64,000 nt of DNA from Bellilinea sp034411135 (lineage in GTDB: Bacteria; Chloroflexota; Anaerolineae; Anaerolineales; Anaerolineaceae), in assembly GCA_034411135.1 (NCBI GenBank), contig DAOUMN010000033.1:22041-86040 (forward strand), given 5' to 3'. Below are positions 26,546 to 35,480 of this stretch, one piece after another. The position numbers and the translations under genes were made by a program. The notes beneath the pieces were generated by a model, which saw only the letters and a list, made by a program, of their open reading frames with translations, had not been told where the DNA came from and searched no databases. The stretch's first letter is position 1. The number at the start of each line of letters is the position of its first letter.

Positions 26546-29095
26546 CTAGGCAGGTTGAGCGATTTTTTCCTCTAGCGCATTAGCCAGAACTTCATCCACG
26601 CTCTCGACCAGAATAAACTGCATGGCTTTGTGCACCTCTTCTGGAAGATCTTCCAAATCGGCTTCGTTGTCTTTAGGTATGATCACTGTTTTTAGACCAG
26701 CTCGGTGAGCTGCAAGCACTTTTTCTTTGATCCCTCCAACCGGAAGCACCTGACCGCGTAGGGTAATTTCACCGGTCATGCCAACTTCGGAATGCACCAG
26801 CCGCCCGGTTAACAGCGAGACCAGAGCAGTTGCCATGGTCACACCAGCCGACGGACCGTCTTTGGGTTGTGCACCGGCGGGAATGTGAAGATGAATGTCA
26901 GATTTTTCAAAGATATCGGGTTCAATCCCCAGTTGAGCAGCCCGTGAGCGTACATACGAAAGTGCGGCCTGTGCGGATTCCTGCATCACTTTGCCAACCG
27001 ATCCGGTGGTGATGAAACCCTTATTTCCTGGCATAAGGGTAGCTTCGATAAATAAAATATCACCGCCAACCGGCGTCCACGCCAGACCGGTTGCCACTCC
27101 GGGTATCTCGGTGCGGCGTTGAATTTCTTCGGTGCCCAAGTGTTTGGGCCTGCCGAGCAGTTCACGTACAGCACTTTCATCGATCACTTGCGAGGTGGTT
27201 TTCCCTTCAGTTATGCGTGTGGCAACCTTACGGCAGATCGATCCGATTTCGCGTTCCAGGTTACGCACCCCGGCTTCGCGAGTATAGTGGCGAATAATTG
27301 CAGAAATTGCCTTGGTTGTGAATTGGATTTCCTCGTCGCGTAAACTGTTTTCTTTGAGTTGGCGGGGAATCAGATAGCGACGGGCGATTTCGGCTTTTTC
27401 GCTATCGGTATACCCAGACAATTGAATGATTTCCATTCGGTCAAGCAGGGGACCGGGGATGGTTTCAAACTGGTTGGCAGTGGTGATGAACATAACCTGA
27501 GAAAGGTCAAAGGCAACTTCGAGATAATTGTCCCGAAATTCCAGGTTTTGTTCCGGATCGAGCACTTCCAACAAGGCAGAGGCTGGATCGCCGCGAAAGT
27601 CGGAGCTCAATTTGTCGATTTCGTCCAGCATGAAAACAGGGTTTCGCGATTCGACCCGGCGCAGTGCTTGTAAGATGCGCCCCGGCATGGCGCCGATATA
27701 AGTGCGGCGGTGCCCACGAATTTCGGCTTCATCCCGTACTCCGCCGAGCGAAATGCGCACAAATTTTCGTCCCATTGCCCGGCTAATGGACTGCCCAAGA
27801 GATGTTTTGCCCACTCCCGGCGGTCCAATGAAACACAGAATGACGCCCTCGCGTTGACGACGAATAAGATCGGTGGAGGTTTGTTTGTTGAATTCTTCGT
27901 GTCGATCGAGGCGCAGTTTTCGTATAGCCAGATATTCCAGGATTCGTTCCTTGATATCCTCTAACCCGTAATGATCTTGATCGAGAACTTCGCGGGCGTG
28001 GGATATATCCAAATTATCCGAAGTGACTTTCGACCATGGTAATGAAACCAACCAGTCCAGATAGGTGCGTATGACCCCATATTCCGCGGCAGCGGTGGGT
28101 AAACGTTGCAAGCGATCTAGTTCTCGGTCTGCCAGTTTACGGGCTTCTTCGGATAAACCGGCTTCCTGAATCTTTTTTTGAAACTCTTCCACATCGGCGG
28201 CTTGTTCATCGGTCTCGCCCAATTCGCGCTGGATCGCTTTGAGTTGTTCGCGCAGGAAGTAATCACGCTGGACTTTGTCAATTTCGGAACGCGCCTCTTT
28301 TTGGATCTTCTGACTTAGTTCCAGTACTTCGCTTTCGCGCGTAAGCAGGTTGACCAGTTTGTGCAGTTTCTCGGAGATCGTATCCAGTTCAAGAATTTCC
28401 TGCGCGTCACTGATCTCCATCCGCTGTAAATTGGCAATGGTATAGACGGTTTGAAGCGGATCAGTCAGCGACGCCACGGTTGCCACCAGTTCCCGTGGCA
28501 TGGAGGGGATCATTTCAGCAATATGGGCAAATTGATCGCGGACATTCCGCGCCAATGCCTCCACCTCCAAACCGCCATCCTCCGTTTCCGGAATTGGTTC
28601 AACCCGGGCTTTTAAGTATGGTTCAGTAGCAACGAATTCGATAACCCGGAAACGGATCAATCCTTGCACCAGCAGACGGATGGTACCGTCCTGAGCGCGA
28701 AACATGCGATGGATCAACCCCGCCGTGCCAATTTGATACAACTGCTCAGGGTCGGGACTTTCAATTTCTGGGTGCATCGAGGCAATCAAGCCAATAAAGC
28801 GGTCACCAGTGACGACATCATCCACGAGCCGAATGCTTCGAGGTTGTCCAATTGTCAATGGTACGCCGGTTTGAGGGTAAACCACAAGACCGCGCAGGGG
28901 TAATATGGGGAGGATATCCGGCAGTTTGATCAGCGATTCGGTTGGATTATTTTCCACGTCTTCTAGATCTTCTTCGAGATAAATTGTATCTTCCCCATCG
29001 CTCTGTGAAAGCAAAATTTCTTCGAAACCGTTCTCTTCGGCGTCATATTGAAAGTAAAACTGGTTGGGATCGATGTTCCACCTGGATGCTGGCAT
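26546..29095 (-). CDS. lon: ATP-dependent protease Lon
   Basis: An 849-residue LonA protease. The N-terminal substrate domain holds LPILPLRGLVVYPQTGVPL, followed by a coiled-coil region. The AAA+ module has Walker A GPPGVGKT (424-431) and Walker B VFMLDEIDK (487-495). The protease domain has catalytic Ser749 in PKDGPSAGVT and Lys792 in GGIKEKVLAAHRAG, forming the Lon Ser-Lys dyad. The length is slightly above the usual due to an acidic 60-residue N-terminal extension. It degrades misfolded and regulatory proteins. It sits 9 bp after hsp20, so the run is a proteostasis and oxidative-stress operon (tpx-hsp20-lon). Confidence 0.97.
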   Translation of the reverse strand: MPASRWNIDPNQFYFQYDAEENGFEEILLSQSDGEDTIYLEEDLEDVENNPTESLIKLPDILPILPLRGLVVYPQTGVPLTIGQPRSIRLVDDVVTGDRFIGLIASMHPEIESPDPEQLYQIGTAGLIHRMFRAQDGTIRLLVQGLIRFRVIEFVATEPYLKARVEPIPETEDGGLEVEALARNVRDQFAHIAEMIPSMPRELVATVASLTDPLQTVYTIANLQRMEISDAQEILELDTISEKLHKLVNLLTRESEVLELSQKIQKEARSEIDKVQRDYFLREQLKAIQRELGETDEQAADVEEFQKKIQEAGLSEEARKLADRELDRLQRLPTAAAEYGVIRTYLDWLVSLPWSKVTSDNLDISHAREVLDQDHYGLEDIKERILEYLAIRKLRLDRHEEFNKQTSTDLIRRQREGVILCFIGPPGVGKTSLGQSISRAMGRKFVRISLGGVRDEAEIRGHRRTYIGAMPGRILQALRRVESRNPVFMLDEIDKLSSDFRGDPASALLEVLDPEQNLEFRDNYLEVAFDLSQVMFITTANQFETIPGPLLDRMEIIQLSGYTDSEKAEIARRYLIPRQLKENSLRDEEIQFTTKAISAIIRHYTREAGVRNLEREIGSICRKVATRITEGKTTSQVIDESAVRELLGRPKHLGTEEIQRRTEIPGVATGLAWTPVGGDILFIEATLMPGNKGFITTGSVGKVMQESAQAALSYVRSRAAQLGIEPDIFEKSDIHLHIPAGAQPKDGPSAGVTMATALVSLLTGRLVHSEVGMTGEITLRGQVLPVGGIKEKVLAAHRAGLKTVIIPKDNEADLEDLPEEVHKAMQFILVESVDEVLANALEEKIAQPA

Positions 29096-29104
29096 ACTGG
29101 CTGG

Positions 29105-29536
29105 CTATTCCTTGTTTATCGGGATAATGCGGGGTTGGGTTTTCGGGAGTGTTATCCGCAGAAAGCCTTGCTCATAAATGGCTTCAATCCGTTCATAATC
29201 AATCGGGATCGAAAACTGGACTTCGACACTGAATTCGCCGTAGAGTATCTCCATCTGATGGATAGATCGGGGGGATTCGTATGGCGCATTGCGGACACCC
29301 TGGATGAGCATGGCATTTTGATTTGCCATGAGGTTAAGATCATTCTCCTGTATGCCCGCAATTTCGATCAGGATGACAATTTTCTCGTCCGTTTCATAAA
29401 TATCCGTTGCCGGCTGCCATGAATGCGAACGGTTGTTATGCCAATAATTGGTACTCTTGCCAAACGCACCGGAGGAATCATCCAATCCTGAAAAGTTGGT
29501 GCGTGGTTTTTTAGTTGAATAATAAACTGTAATCAT
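29105..29536 (-). CDS. Hsp20/alpha-crystallin small heat-shock protein
   Basis: About 143 residues from the ATG at 29536, which has GGAGG 5-6 bp upstream; the longer open frame upstream has no such site. The alpha-crystallin domain runs from about 42 to 135: PATDIYETDEKIVILIEIAG, NLMANQNAMLIQG, and the final FLRITLPK. The variable N-terminus has no Cys. A short C-terminal IIPI tail is the I-x-I-like motif used for oligomer contacts. It is an ATP-independent holdase. Directly before lon, 9 bp apart. Confidence 0.9.
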   Translation of the reverse strand: MITVYYSTKKPRTNFSGLDDSSGAFGKSTNYWHNNRSHSWQPATDIYETDEKIVILIEIAGIQENDLNLMANQNAMLIQGVRNAPYESPRSIHQMEILYGEFSVEVQFSIPIDYERIEAIYEQGFLRITLPKTQPRIIPINKE

Positions 29537-29564
29537 TTTACCTCCACTGATATAGCCAGTGGAA

Positions 29565-30089
29565 TTATAATGCTGCGATTGCTGCCTGTAGCACCGCATC
29601 GTAGTTGGGCTCGGCGCCAATGGTGGGCATATAGTCCGCGTAAGTAATTCGATCGTTACGGTTGACCACAAATACGGCGCGGCGCATGGTGCGAATTTCC
29701 TTCATTAGAACGCCATATTTTTTACTGAAGTCCGCTTCCATGTGGTCGGACAAGGTGATAACCTGATCCACACCTGCTGCTGCACACCAATTCCTCAGAG
29801 TAAAGGGTAAATCCATACTAACCGCGAGAATGGCTACATCTGTGCTTAGACCAGCCGCCTCCTGATTAAAGCGGCGGGTTTCGCGATCGCAAACCGATGT
29901 GTTGAGGGAGGGTAAGGATAAAATAATGCGGACCTTTCCTCTGGTTGATTCCAATCCTTCCACCATCGACCAATCCTGTGCCTGAACGGTAAATTCAGGT
30001 GCGATATCGCCTGGTTTTAAGTCCGCGCCAACGATGGTTACATCCTTGTTGGCAAAAGTGATAATGCCATTTCGTTCAAGAAAACTCAT
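29565..30089 (-). CDS. tpx: Thiol peroxidase Tpx
   Basis: A 174-residue atypical 2-Cys peroxiredoxin. The peroxidatic Cys67 is in SLNTSVCDRETRRFN and the resolving Cys102 in RNWCAAAG, 35 residues later, as in the Tpx subfamily. The enzyme reduces hydroperoxides with electrons from thioredoxin. An AAGGAG site precedes the ATG. Only 31 bp separate it from the tRNA-Arg gene upstream on the same strand, so tpx may be read through from the tRNA promoter. Downstream are hsp20 and lon. Confidence 0.95.
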   Translation of the reverse strand: MSFLERNGIITFANKDVTIVGADLKPGDIAPEFTVQAQDWSMVEGLESTRGKVRIILSLPSLNTSVCDRETRRFNQEAAGLSTDVAILAVSMDLPFTLRNWCAAAGVDQVITLSDHMEADFSKKYGVLMKEIRTMRRAVFVVNRNDRITYADYMPTIGAEPNYDAVLQAAIAAL

Positions 30090-30120
30090 GGAAACAACTC
30101 TCCTTTGGCAAAATATCGAG

Positions 30121-30193
30121 CGCCCCTGGTGAGATTCGAACTCACAGCCGACGGTTTAGAAGACCGGCGCTCTGTCCATTGAGCTACAGGGGC
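30121..30193 (-). tRNA. tRNA-Arg (anticodon UCU)
   Basis: A 73-nt cloverleaf. The acceptor stem GCCCCTG/CAGGGGC is fully paired with discriminator G. The D-stem is GCTC/GAGC, the anticodon loop CTTCTAA gives UCU, and the T-arm is GTGAG-TTCGAAT-CTCAC. The anticodon stem has one mismatch, C27 with U43. No CCA is encoded. The 3' end is 31 bp from the tpx start codon, with no terminator between, so processing would release both. Confidence 0.95.
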
Positions 30194-30271
30194 AAGTCGA
30201 AATATTTTTTCAAGAATCACAATAGATCAAGACTAACTCTGTTCATAGAACAGCTTCACATGTCAAAAATA

Positions 30272-30280
30272 ATTATAGCA
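30272..30280 (-). promoter_or_regulatory. Extended -10 promoter upstream of tRNA-Arg/tpx
   Basis: On the minus strand TGCTATAAT is a perfect extended -10 (TG, one base, TATAAT). Transcription would begin near 30265, about 70 nt before the tRNA 5' end. No strong -35 is needed with an extended -10. A TTGACA hexamer lies just downstream but has no -10 at proper spacing. Confidence 0.55.
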
Positions 30281-30327
30281 CACGCCTGATTCCCCTCATC
30301 CATAGCAAGGGAAAGAATCCTTTTACA

Positions 30328-30765
30328 TTAACTGCTCTGTTGGGGGCGGATGCCTTGATACACGCGCGGACCGGAAAGCGTTTGTAGAATTTTCTCGGGT
30401 GGTTTAGCGATGATTTCCGAGAGTTCTGAGGGTGTCAGCGGCTTGTTGCCATTAGACAGGAATACCCGGAAAACGGCATTAACCAGTGTTGTGTCTTCTG
30501 ATAAAAAGCCCGGTTGGAGAGCGCAATGAACCATTAATGTATGTTGGATGCCGTCCACACGAGTCACTTCCGCCGTAACGGGATCGACCCAGTCGATCCA
30601 GGAATGTTGCTCCAGGTTCTCAAACGCGCTCTGATGTTCGGAACAAAGAAAGCCGAATAAGAATCCCCGCCAGTTTTGGTCATGATTTTTCCACCAATCG
30701 AAGTCAATGTGGAACGGCGTGTTGATGGTTGGTTTGATCAGACTAAAACGAACGGTTTCTGTCAT
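30328..30765 (-). CDS. Conserved-looking protein of unknown function
   Basis: A 145-residue soluble protein that I do not recognise. It begins VRFSLIKPTINTPFHIDFDWW, is rich in aromatic residues (WKNHDQNWRGFLFGFL), and its C-terminal 45 residues contain a helix-turn-helix-like stretch (LTPSELSEIIAKPPEKILQTL). It starts 4 bp after the stop of the 528-residue gene, so the pair is almost certainly one operon. A short winged-helix or DNA-binding tail is possible but weakly supported. Confidence 0.6.
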   Translation of the reverse strand: MTETVRFSLIKPTINTPFHIDFDWWKNHDQNWRGFLFGFLCSEHQSAFENLEQHSWIDWVDPVTAEVTRVDGIQHTLMVHCALQPGFLSEDTTLVNAVFRVFLSNGNKPLTPSELSEIIAKPPEKILQTLSGPRVYQGIRPQQSS

Positions 30766-30769
30766 CGCT

Positions 30770-32356
30770 TCATTCCTCTGTGTCGATGTCGTTCAGACGG
30801 TAATACAAATCGCCCAGATGAATGACATTGGGTTGATTGGCAAGTATGCCCACGATCGTTCCAGGCGGGCAGCGGCGGATGATGTTTACACCCGCATATA
30901 ATTCCTGGGCGTGTACATGTCCCTGGGGGGAAAGTTTAACCAGTTCACGCATGATGTTAAGGACAGTTTTTTCCAGTGTATTACGCTGGCGGTTGTTAGG
31001 GTTCCACAGCTGGTCAAGTGCTTCGAGATCGGGGATGGCGATCGCCATGCGATCATCATATTCATTGCTGACCTGCTGTTTGAGCATGGAGAGGACGATA
31101 CCACCATCAGTGCCTATCAGGACCGTGCGAATCCATTCCTTAGTCGGACGTTTCTTCAACGCTCGCAATCTTACCTGTCCGGGTTGTTTTCCATGCCGGA
31201 TTACGAACAAGCTGCCGGGTATCAAATCTTTTTCCTCGAACCATTCACGCAGACCAAAGACATAACGGTTGGGACGTACCACCCAGCCGGGAAATTCCTT
31301 GCCGGTTTCCTCATCAATGAAGGTAAAGCGCACACGTGGGGCTTCATAGGCGGTTGGGAATAAACGGGCAACACTGCGGGAAAGTGGTACTGTACCCGCC
31401 CGCCAATGCGGGAAGATCAGACTGACCTCGATTTCTTCAGCTTTGCGGGGTAGGTCGCCTTCGGATTCCAATTCATCAAAGACCAGGCGGTTGAGCGCCT
31501 GTATCTCGTCTTTGGCTGGTTCGGGATCGAAGTCAATTGGTTGATACCGCAAGTAATGAGGCGGATTTTGCACCCCTTCGGGTTCGAGTCGGCGAAGGAA
31601 CCACATGGTCTTTCCTGCTGGTCCGACTTCGTCGAAACGATCATCTTCCTGCAGTGCCAGATTCATGGAAAACTCGGTTAGTTTTCGATTAACATCAGTT
31701 GGCAGTTCAATCTGCTCAAGAATAGCATCGGTTGGCAGGGGGCCGCCTTGTGCCATTTCGAGCACAGCTTCAGCGAGATTGAGGTGACCTATGCTGACAT
31801 CAACCAGCAGGGAGCGTGGAAACCAAGCGCCGGCAATGCGTACCAGGTCGGGTACCTGCTCGAACGTTTTGGTAAGCAAAAAGCCAATGTCTTCCCCGTA
31901 ATTTTCAAGGATGTATTCTGAGTCAAGGGATGGATCGGTGACTTTTGGTTCAATGGGCAGGTTGAGTGCATGGTCAGGCAAATCTGCGGCAAAATGCCGT
32001 GTGCCTACACCGTCCAATTCAACTTCAATGACTTTGAATGGCGGGAAATCCGGATTAATTCCATCGCGAACGGAGAGCACCTTGCCTTTTGCCCAATCAT
32101 AAGCCGGAAATTGAAGGCGTTCACCTGCTTTGTATGAATTTTTGGGCTGGTAAAGCGCTCCACCGGCAGCTTGCTGTGCTAACATCTGTTTGGTTTCGCG
32201 CTGTATGCGTTCACGAATTAATACTTCGGCAAGTTCCCTGGCGGTTAGAGGCGTTTCAATTTCCAACAGATGGTTGTAAAGAAATTCCAGGTCTTCTTCT
32301 TGAATTTCAAATGTTTCCCAGTACGATTCTTTCAGATTTATTGATTGGATCGGCAT
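30770..32356 (-). CDS. Large soluble protein of unknown function
   Basis: A 528-residue protein without signal peptide or membrane segment. The N-terminal 65 residues hold a helical segment with LTARELAEVLIRERI, which resembles a small winged helix. Then comes a stretch with AGERLQFPAYDWAKGKVLSVRDG that looks like an SH3-like barrel. The middle part carries FVFPHWR-like and TVPLSRSVARLFPTA segments, and the C-terminal 90 residues include another possible helical domain (LVKLSPQGHVHAQELY). I cannot assign it. Its C-terminal half has an EPEGVQNPPHYLRYQ motif worth searching. It is followed 4 bp later by the 145-residue gene. Confidence 0.65.
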   Translation of the reverse strand: MPIQSINLKESYWETFEIQEEDLEFLYNHLLEIETPLTARELAEVLIRERIQRETKQMLAQQAAGGALYQPKNSYKAGERLQFPAYDWAKGKVLSVRDGINPDFPPFKVIEVELDGVGTRHFAADLPDHALNLPIEPKVTDPSLDSEYILENYGEDIGFLLTKTFEQVPDLVRIAGAWFPRSLLVDVSIGHLNLAEAVLEMAQGGPLPTDAILEQIELPTDVNRKLTEFSMNLALQEDDRFDEVGPAGKTMWFLRRLEPEGVQNPPHYLRYQPIDFDPEPAKDEIQALNRLVFDELESEGDLPRKAEEIEVSLIFPHWRAGTVPLSRSVARLFPTAYEAPRVRFTFIDEETGKEFPGWVVRPNRYVFGLREWFEEKDLIPGSLFVIRHGKQPGQVRLRALKKRPTKEWIRTVLIGTDGGIVLSMLKQQVSNEYDDRMAIAIPDLEALDQLWNPNNRQRNTLEKTVLNIMRELVKLSPQGHVHAQELYAGVNIIRRCPPGTIVGILANQPNVIHLGDLYYRLNDIDTEE

Positions 32357-32449
32357 GTTCCTCTAACTCGCAGGAAAATAAAAGAATTACTCTTGGTGAT
32401 TTTCACAGAGTATTTTAATTATACCCTGATATTTTTGTTATCACGAACG

Positions 32450-33835
32450 TCAGGGATACGTTTTTTCCAACCAGTCCAGTGGTTGAACCTGAACACCATT
32501 CGCCCATAATTCCCAGTGAAGATGCGGACCCGTGGCGCGTCCACTGCCACCGATTTCGCCAATTTTTTGCCTTGTTTCTACCCGGTCGCCCACACTTACA
32601 TTGGCGCTGGATTGATGCCAAAAACCGCTGTATACTCCCCAGCCATGATCGATGATTGTTGAGAGTCCGCGGACGGTTAAGTCTCCGACAAAAACAACCA
32701 CACCCGGTGCGGGGGCATAGATGTTCAAATTATTGGCGCACACGCCATAATCCACGCCGGTATGAAAGTAGATATAAGGGCTGCCGTTGTACGACCGTCG
32801 ACTGCCAAACCAGGAGCGGATGCAGGGTTCGTCCACTGGTACTGTGAATACATCCGACCAGTATCGGAGTGGAGTTGCTGGTTCGACAACCGTGCGGACG
32901 ATGTCGTCTTCCGGTGCGGTGATTGCCGGGTCAAGTGTTTGCGGATCGACAATCAAGGGGACGTCCTGGGGGTAATAACCCGGCTCAAGCAGGATAGCCT
33001 GTTCGAAGGAAAAAACCTTTTGGTCGGGCAGTGTACCCTCGATTTTGATCGTGGTCAAACCTGGCTGAGCCATGGCGTGAACTCCCTGAATGGCAACATA
33101 CTCGTTTTCTGCGATTTGAAAAAACGCCATTGATTTGTCGTTCAACAAGCCGCTCAGGGATAGCGGCTGTGTGGTTGTTACTTTTACCAGATGGGTTTTA
33201 CCCTGGCGGAGCGGCAAGGGTAGAATTTCGATCATTTTGATTAAAGGTGAACCGAATAATCCGGGCAGTGGTTTTGTATCATCTGCATAAACCACCTCGC
33301 CGGGCAAGAACGCCCAAGTATCCTTTTTTTGGTTGGTTTGTGCCAGTTTCCAGGGATTAGTGGATAAGCGGATGGCTTGCTCGAAATGCGTCTCGCCTTC
33401 GGTAAAAATACTTACCGGATTTACCGGACTGGCATCGGGATTCTCAGGCAGGATCAAGGTCGAGCCAATATAGATTTGGGAGGGACTGGTTAGTTGATTG
33501 AGGCGCACCAGAGTCGCTGGCGGTATGTTGTACTGGCGGCTGATACCGGACAGGGTCGCGCCCAGAGGTGCGACTTCGAATTTCAGGGTTCCGGAAATTC
33601 CTTCGTAACCGGGGATCTTCAAAGTAGTCCCCACAATCAGAATGTTCGGATCGGCGAGCTGGTTGGCAGCAATAATATCCTGAACGGCAATGCCAAATCG
33701 CAAGGCGATTGTGTTGAGCGTATCACCAGGTTGGACGAGGTAAACTGGTAGTTCGCCAGGTGATTGTCCGCGTGCTGTCTCGAATGGGACAAAAAGAAAG
33801 AATACCAATAAAAAGATAGAAAGCGGTTTACGCAT
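32450..33835 (-). CDS. LysM-containing M23 metallopeptidase
   Basis: About 461 residues from the ATG at 33835 (a TTG at 33841 is also in frame). A signal peptide (MRKPLSIFLLVFFLFVPF) is followed by two LysM modules: YLVQPGDTLNTIALRFG and the more diverged LGATLSGISRQYN. A long linker domain leads to a C-terminal M23 peptidase with HTGVDYG and GPHLHWELWA, which carry the zinc ligands. It would cleave or bind peptidoglycan at the cell surface; the zinc ligands look complete. It overlaps the DUF192 gene by 8 bp, so it is the third gene of a receiver-DUF192-M23 operon. Confidence 0.9.
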   Translation of the reverse strand: MRKPLSIFLLVFFLFVPFETARGQSPGELPVYLVQPGDTLNTIALRFGIAVQDIIAANQLADPNILIVGTTLKIPGYEGISGTLKFEVAPLGATLSGISRQYNIPPATLVRLNQLTSPSQIYIGSTLILPENPDASPVNPVSIFTEGETHFEQAIRLSTNPWKLAQTNQKKDTWAFLPGEVVYADDTKPLPGLFGSPLIKMIEILPLPLRQGKTHLVKVTTTQPLSLSGLLNDKSMAFFQIAENEYVAIQGVHAMAQPGLTTIKIEGTLPDQKVFSFEQAILLEPGYYPQDVPLIVDPQTLDPAITAPEDDIVRTVVEPATPLRYWSDVFTVPVDEPCIRSWFGSRRSYNGSPYIYFHTGVDYGVCANNLNIYAPAPGVVVFVGDLTVRGLSTIIDHGWGVYSGFWHQSSANVSVGDRVETRQKIGEIGGSGRATGPHLHWELWANGVQVQPLDWLEKTYP

Positions 33836-34199
33836 ACTCAAATTTTACCTCATCCCCATTACGAAAGTCGAGGATTCGGTCTGGATGAGCTTCGAGAATA
33901 TAGCGTGCCGGCTGAGATGCGGTGTACATCGGGTGCCAGGTTTTTGCTATTTTCGTATCCACGACGAAGAATTGGGATGTGATCCAGATAGCAGCAATAT
34001 CAAAGCGCATAAAAAACATATGGATCGATGTCGCGGCTATGCTGTCTTTGCCTTCATCAATCAAAATCCCTTCATCCTGGGCAATGGCGGGCTGCAACAT
34101 CAATCCGCAAAATTTAGACCAAAAATTGGCGCAAAGACGCGCTCGAATTGGCTGAATATCAGGATGCGAAAGGTTGTATACGGTAACCTGATGGTTCAT
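33828..34199 (-). CDS. DUF192 family protein
   Basis: A 123-residue DUF192 protein. The family marks are SKFCGLMLQ (about 28-36), IHMFFMRFDIAAIWI (about 59-73) and ARYILEAHPDRI near the C-terminus. Most relatives carry a signal peptide; here none is seen. DUF192 has no agreed function. It overlaps the receiver gene start by 4 bp (ATGA) and the M23 gene by 8 bp. Confidence 0.85.
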   Translation of the reverse strand: MNHQVTVYNLSHPDIQPIRARLCANFWSKFCGLMLQPAIAQDEGILIDEGKDSIAATSIHMFFMRFDIAAIWITSQFFVVDTKIAKTWHPMYTASQPARYILEAHPDRILDFRNGDEVKFEYA

Positions 34200-34615
34200 T
34201 TACCATTGCTGTCTAAGGAGGATTTTTCCCCTGCACCTCCAAGTACCTTTTCAATGCTTTCGAGTAATTCCTGGGGACGGAATGGTTTGCTGATGTAATC
34301 ATCTACGTGGGCAATGTGCAAGCCAAGAACACGGTCGATGGCTTGGGCTTTGGCAGTAATTACGATCACCGGAATGGCGCGAGTGGTTTCGTCCGATTTA
34401 AGCTGTTGATACACTTCCCAACCGTCCATGTCCGGCATCATTAGATCCAACAGGATCAGTTCGGGCAATTTTTCCTTAACCAATTCTAAGCCTTTTTTTC
34501 CACCCGGTGCACCAAGTATTGAATATCCCCGCCGGCTGAGAATCATAGATACCAGGTCAATCATTTCCTGATCATCTTCAATATAGACCACTACGTGATT
34601 CGTCTTTGTATTCAT
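34196..34615 (-). CDS. Receiver-only response regulator
   Basis: A 139-residue receiver domain: Glu13-Asp14-Asp15, phospho-acceptor Asp57 (LILLDLMMPDMDGWE), Thr88 and Lys110 (YISKPF), with a short C-terminal tail. No output domain. A TATAAT hexamer on the minus strand at 34657-34662 may be its -10, though no clear -35 pairs with it. It is divergent from the NarL-type gene across a 211-bp gap, and there is no kinase in either neighbourhood. Confidence 0.92.
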   Translation of the reverse strand: MNTKTNHVVVYIEDDQEMIDLVSMILSRRGYSILGAPGGKKGLELVKEKLPELILLDLMMPDMDGWEVYQQLKSDETTRAIPVIVITAKAQAIDRVLGLHIAHVDDYISKPFRPQELLESIEKVLGGAGEKSSLDSNGK

Positions 34616-34780
34616 AACATCACTGCCTTCCTGGCAAGGATATTCACTTGCTCTTAATTATAACCATCCCTTGTAAATAGTTTACCACAGGCATCAGGGA
34701 AATCAAATGTAAATTATCTGTGAAACCGAATACAAATGTCGTCCGCAACGAATGAGGTTGGTTTGGGGGTGTATTTTTCC

Positions 34781-34809
34781 TTGTCATTCAACCTGTTATT
34801 GACTATACT
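34781..34809 (+). promoter_or_regulatory. Sigma-70-type promoter for the NarL-like regulator
   Basis: TTGTCA at 34781-34786 and TATACT at 34804-34809 are separated by exactly 17 bp. Transcription would begin near 34816, leaving a leader of about 11 nt that contains the GGAGG ribosome site before the ATG at 34827. Confidence 0.65.
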
Positions 34810-34826
34810 TCCTGCCGGAGGCAACT

Positions 34827-35480
34827 ATGGGCAAACAGCGCATTGTACTGGTGGATGATCATGAAGTGGTCCGTCTTGGATTAAAGGCTTTGTTGGAGCA
34901 TCACACCCAATTTGAGGTGGTTGGCGAAGCCGGCACTGCAAAAGAAGCGTTGGAGCAGGTGGCTCAGTTGCATCCTGACGTTGTACTGCTGGATATCCGG
35001 CTTCCCGGTGCATCCGGGATTGAAGCCTGCGAGGAAATTACTCAAAAATACCCGGAAACTAAAGTAATCATGCTCACATCCTATGCAGAGGATGAAATGT
35101 TGTTCTCCGCTATTCGCGCCGGGGCATCGGGATATGTATTAAAACAAATTGGAGGCGAAGACCTGATCCGTGCCATCGAAGCCGTGGGAAGAGGAGAAGC
35201 CTTGCTTGACCCAGCGGTTACCCAGCGTGTATTTCAGGAAGTCCGGCGGGCAGTAAAAGAAGAAGAGGCCTCTGCGTTTGCCAATTTGAGCCAGCAAGAA
35301 AAGCATGTCCTGCTGCTGGTTTCCGAAGGTAAGACCAACCGCGAAATAGCCAAAGTATTATTCTTGGGCGAGGGCACAGTGCGCAATTATGTGTCCAGCA
35401 TCCTGTCCAAGCTGGGGGTCAGTAACCGGGCAGAAGCGGCTGCATACGCGGTGGAACATAACCTGAAAGAATATCTATAA
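34827..35480 (+). CDS. NarL/FixJ-type response regulator
   Basis: A 217-residue two-domain regulator. The receiver has Asp10-Asp11, phospho-acceptor Asp56 (VVLLDIRLPG), Thr84 and Lys106. The LuxR-type helix-turn-helix (about 153-212) reads LSQQEKHVLLLVSEGKTNRE then GTVRNYVSSILSKLGVSNR. It is a DNA-binding transcription factor phosphorylated by a kinase not found in this window. GGAGG lies 6 bp before the ATG. Its last 6 bp overlap the convergent nfo gene. Confidence 0.95.
   Translation: MGKQRIVLVDDHEVVRLGLKALLEHHTQFEVVGEAGTAKEALEQVAQLHPDVVLLDIRLPGASGIEACEEITQKYPETKVIMLTSYAEDEMLFSAIRAGASGYVLKQIGGEDLIRAIEAVGRGEALLDPAVTQRVFQEVRRAVKEEEASAFANLSQQEKHVLLLVSEGKTNREIAKVLFLGEGTVRNYVSSILSKLGVSNRAEAAAYAVEHNLKEYL

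Noticed and set aside
30242..30266. TTGACA as -35 of the tRNA promoter
   Set aside because: The nearest -10-like hexamer (TATGAA) is only 13 bp away; the extended -10 further upstream is the better candidate.
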